The notes under the pieces were generated by a model. That model was not told where the DNA came from, made no database searches, and worked only from the letters and a program-made list of their open reading frames with translations. Shown piece after piece: positions 60,027-64,000 of a stretch of 64,000 bases of DNA. Numbering within the stretch: position 1 is the first letter of the stretch; each line of letters opens with the position of its first letter. The translations under genes and the position numbers were made by a program. Origin of the DNA: Archegozetes longisetosus. Its lineage: Eukaryota; Arthropoda; Arachnida; Sarcoptiformes; Trhypochthoniidae. The stretch lies in NCBI GenBank assembly GCA_018873245.2, contig JAEMBT020000005.1:13840001-13904000 (forward strand), in the 5' to 3' direction.

Positions 60027-63000
60027 ATGACAGACACGAAAAGACGTGTCAAACTGTATGCTCTGAACGCAGACCGTCAATGGGACGATCGCGGAACGGG
60101 TCATGTCTCGTCTTCATACGTCGATCGACTCAAAGGCATGTCACTACTAGTGAAGGCCGAAAGCGACGGATCGCTACTCCTTGAGTCGAAAATACTTCCA
60201 GATACGGCTTACCAGAAGCAACAGGAAACACTCATTGTCTGGTCTGAAGGAGACAATTATGATTTGGCGCTCAGTTTTCAAGAGAAGGCAGGGTGCGATG
60301 AGATTTGGGCGAAGATATGTCAAGTCCAGGGAAAAGACCCGTCGGTAGACATAACTCAAGAGATCGCTGAAGAAGAAGACGAACGTTTTGATGATAATAA
60401 TGATACTGGTATTCAGTTTTGTGACACTTTATGTCAGTTTGGATTTGATTACTATTTTTTATTATTAATATTTTAGATATTAGGAGTAGTTTTTCTTATC
60501 TGATCATTTCGTCTTTACGAGTTTTAATCCTATTTTTGACTAGTTCTTATGCCGATTAAAAGTCCAATTTCAGCTCAAACTAGCTTTCCTCAACTTCAAT
60601 TATTTTTAGCTTTATCTTTGCATTTGTATTTTTAAATAATAATCAGTTTTCTAGTTCTGATCTAACACTTAATCGCTTATTAAATTATTTTCAAATTATT
60701 TCTCTATTCATAGCATGCATGCAAAAAAATGATCGAAATTTGAGATATCTTCTACTTTTTCTCTATAAATATAAGTTTCCATAACAATAATTGACTCTAG
60801 TTCTCTATTTCTTAGCTAATATATGACCTTTTATCACTCGATTGCTCAATATCATAGTATTTACTCATAGTTTTGAGTCTACAATTTTGAGTTAAGCAGA
60901 TCTTGACTTGAAAATTTGTCTCATAATTGATTGAATCAGAACTAACTAATAGTGAGCTATTAAACCTAATCAAAACTTTACTAATGATTATGATTTGTTT
61001 GAATCCAACTTTAGGCACGAGCGCGTTCTCTATAGACCTACCGACCTGTGAAAGCGATCGATTGGACGAAATAAATGAATTGATAGCCACTTGTTTGCCA
61101 TATCCAATAAAACGTGAAAAGTTGGCGATAGTTCTCGAAACTGAAAACTATATCAAAAAGTTGTTGAACTTATTCAGAGAACTAGAAGAAAATAAGAACA
61201 TTCGAGCCTTACATAAACTGTACGAAATATTCAAAAATATATTTCTGCTAAACAAGAACCCATTGTTTGAAGTAATGCTTTCGGATGACGCTCTTTGGGA
61301 TGTGATCGGAGTCTTCGAATACGACCCGAATCTGAACCAAACCAAGAAACATCGCGAATACTTGAAGTCTGTCTCCAAGTTTAAAGAAGTGATCCCTTTA
61401 GGCAATAGCGAACTCGTGGCAAAAATACATCAGACATATCGAGTGCAATACATTCAAGACGTTGTTCTGCCGACGCCTTCGGTTTTTGAAGAGAATATGT
61501 TATCAACTCTTTCTTCGTTTATTTTCTTTAATAAAGTAATTATCAATTTTTCTATTCATCTATCAACCATCAAGTTCACTATCATTTTAGTCCTTGTTTT
61601 CTATCTATCTACTGTTTAGTTTAAGAGCTCTTTAGTTGAAATTTTTGTTAATGTTTGAGTGAAATTCATTCTTAAGAATACAGTTTAGTGAGTTGTTTTT
61701 TTGTTGTTTCGACTTTGAATGCATTTCTCTAATTTTTATTCAATCTTTTCTTTTACTGGTCTTTCTACTAAGTCCTCATAAGGGCTTTTAAAAGTGTCAG
61801 TAAATACAAGACAAATACTTTACCTGTCTCGATTCATAATTAACTTGACATTAAGTTTCTTGTTTATGTGTAATTAGATTGTTTTTAAATGTCTAAAACT
61901 TTAGAATTTGATTTGATTAGGTTTGAATTCAAAAATTTTTAACGAATGTTTAACTCAATATTTAGGTTGAAATCGTTTCTCTCATACAAGAAGACGAAAA
62001 GTTTTTACGCGAACTGTTCGCCCAATTGTCAGATGACGCGACAGATGATGATAAGAGACGAGATTTGGTACTATTTTTGAAAGAGTTTTGCACTTTCTCT
62101 CAAACACTTCAGCCACAAAATAGAGAAAACTTTTTCAAAGCTTTGTCATCATTGGGAATACTGCCAACTCTTGAAGTTATACTCTCTATGGATGACATTG
62201 GCATCAAATTAGCGTCAGTTGATATTCTCACTTATGTTGTTGAATACTCGCCATCGATGGTCAGGGAATACGCTCTGCAGCAGGAGAACAGTCAGGATGA
62301 AGTTAGTCTTTTAATTGCATTTTCGGTTTTGATTTTCTGTTCATTATTTTCAATATAGTTTTTGAATACCTTGGATTCACAGAGATTTAGTTTGTTGATA
62401 GTTGACTTAGTTAATTGATGTATTTATAAATAATTTGAATCATTTAAAAGATGAAATTTATTATAAATATTACACTTGAAATCTATTTCGAGTTTAAAGT
62501 ATATTATTTAGCTTTGGGTTTGAGTGAAAGTAACTGTCAAAAATCCTAAAATTCAGTCAACTTTTATTTGATGTCTATCTTAATTTAGTCAAAGCCTTCA
62601 TTTAGTTCTAAATGATTTCAAAATTTTAAATGTTATATTGGTTAAGATCTAGTTTATTAATAGTTTAACTAATAATTCGATCGAATGTTTGCATTATGTC
62701 AAATCATTGAAGACATGATCGATCAAATCAATTTTAATTTGAAAAGTTTTGCTATAATTTCGGTTTCTATTAATTTAGAGAATAAGTTTCATTTTATCTG
62801 ATTATGTTTTAATCAAATTTTTTCCTCAATAATTTTAGGATCAGTTCATAGTAAACATAATAATAGAACAAATGATATGTGACTCCGATCCCGAACTAGG
62901 AATGGCTACACAATTGTCAGGAATTATCAAATTGTTGGTCGATCCTGAGAACATGTTAGCGGCAACTGTTGTTAATGTAAGTCAAGAAAACCTAGTTAAA

Positions 63001-64000
63001 TATAAACAAAACAAAAATTAAATGAGTAACAATTTTCGCTTAAAACCCAAAACAGAAATCCGAAAAAACCGACTTTTTGAATTACTTCTACAAGCATTGC
63101 ATGCATGTTCTCATCGCTCCGGTGTTGGCGACCACTTCTGATGATAAACTGTTGTCAAAGCTGTCGCACCAGACTGGCCAATCAGCACAACTGTTGTCTA
63201 TTATAATAGAGTTGTTGTCATTTTGTGTGGAACATCACGCCTATCATATTCGTAACTACATTCTTCATAGAGATCTCTTAAGACGTATTTTGGTGCTCAT
63301 GCAGTCAAGACATACATTCCTTGTTTTAAGTTAGTATTCATCTAATTCTTATCAGATTTTTCGAACTGTTCAACATTTTGCCCGTAATATTTATAATGTG
63401 CACCATGAGTTGCAATCTATGCTTAAAGGTTATGCATTACTGTTAGCAGGTGCTTTGCTTCAATTGCAGCTCAAAGACCAATGTTTTTGATTTCTTACTA
63501 CAACTTTTAAATAGTTCGAAAGTGTTTGCTTGAAATTGGCGTTCGTCATGCAAAGCAAGCGCTAACAATAATGCAAAGCCTTTAACTATAGATCACGACT
63601 TATCGAACGAATTATATGTCCAAAAAATATTTTTAGTTTGAAATTGGTTTTTCGAATTTGAAAAGGTAGCTAATCTATCTTTCAACTATCAAAAGTGATA
63701 TATTTGAGTTGCATAATGTTCAGCTTGTGTTTCTTATTGAAAATATTTAAACTGATTATCTAACCTAAAATTTAAATATATTTTCTCGAACTTTTAGCCG
63801 CATTGCGTTTTATGCGCAAAATAATTGGTCTCAAAGACGAGTTCTATAACCGTCACATAATTAGCGGTGATTTAATGGCTCCTATTGTCGAAGCCTTTAA
63901 GGCCAATAATGGTCGCTATAATCTTCTCGATTCGGCAATCATTGAGTTGTTCGAATTCATACGCACTGAAGAAGTTAAGAGTCTCTGTCTCTACATTATG
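60027..64000 (+). CDS. PP4R3: Serine/threonine-protein phosphatase 4 regulatory subunit 3 (SMEK/falafel), 3' end outside window
   Basis: Targeting subunit of the PP4 phosphatase complex, acting in nucleus and cytoplasm in DNA damage and cell-cycle control. Exons: 60027-60408, 61015-61535, 61966-62301, 62839-62976, 63056-63329 and 63798 onward. All are GT-AG with agreeing phases, giving 618 residues within the window. Residues 1-105 are the EVH1/PH-like domain that binds short proline motifs in substrates ([59 protein letters not shown]). After the acidic linker comes the conserved SMK-1 region: [16 protein letters not shown], then [31 protein letters not shown] and [23 protein letters not shown]-type repeats follow, with [20 protein letters not shown] in the last exon seen. 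Full-length animal proteins are about 800-1000 residues, so the acidic C-terminal tail lies beyond the window. The ATG is in a good context (GACAATGACA) and matches the family start. Confidence 0.95.

Overview
The window is AT-rich eukaryotic nuclear DNA with short multi-exon genes separated by long gene-poor stretches full of small DNA transposons. The gene set suggests an arthropod, most likely an acariform mite: fast-evolving gustatory-receptor-like genes, an expanded F-box/LRR family, a divergent DEG/ENaC channel, and a short (CCTAA)n run, the arthropod telomere motif. The mite placement is inferred from protein character only.

Layout. 0-2.3 kb: C-terminal part of dipeptidyl peptidase 3 (+). 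2.5-11.5 kb: no intact gene; a near-palindromic foldback element, a CT microsatellite, a short mariner-like element with a truncated transposase, and a 2.7-kb element with long inverted ends. 11.6-15.2 kb: a glucocerebrosidase (GH30) gene whose secreted product carries a pair of DM9/DUF3421 repeats at its N-terminus; its first intron is mostly a MITE. 17.4-18.4 kb: a small two-exon gene of unknown function with a proline-rich motif. 19.4-31.5 kb: two paralogous seven-helix gustatory-receptor-like genes, the first broken by a one-base deletion and carrying a hAT-like MITE directly after its stop codon, among foldback elements and MITEs, some nested.

31.5-42 kb: zinc-finger relics, several MITEs, hAT-type fragments, and a 3.07-kb DNA transposon with inverted ends, ATAT flanks and a decayed transposase; a truncated relative lies at 41.2-42.0 kb. 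42.1-45.1 kb: a DEG/ENaC sodium channel (-). 45.8-48.1 kb: three further non-autonomous elements. 49.7-51.1 kb: an F-box/LRR gene with an in-frame stop 42 codons before the apparent family end. 52.3-54.4 kb: a dead F-box paralogue interrupted by two insertions, followed by a hAT-like element with a perfect 8-bp duplication. 60.0 kb to the end: serine/threonine-protein phosphatase 4 regulatory subunit 3 (+), running off the window.

The genes do not form a pathway. DPP3, GBA and PP4R3 are conserved housekeeping genes; receptor, channel and F-box genes are lineage-expanded families. The most unusual item is the DM9-glucocerebrosidase fusion. The next is the dense catalogue of terminal-inverted-repeat elements, many with readable target-site duplications. 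Exon boundaries were placed by reading splice sites by eye and checking that phases add up; they were not confirmed with transcripts.
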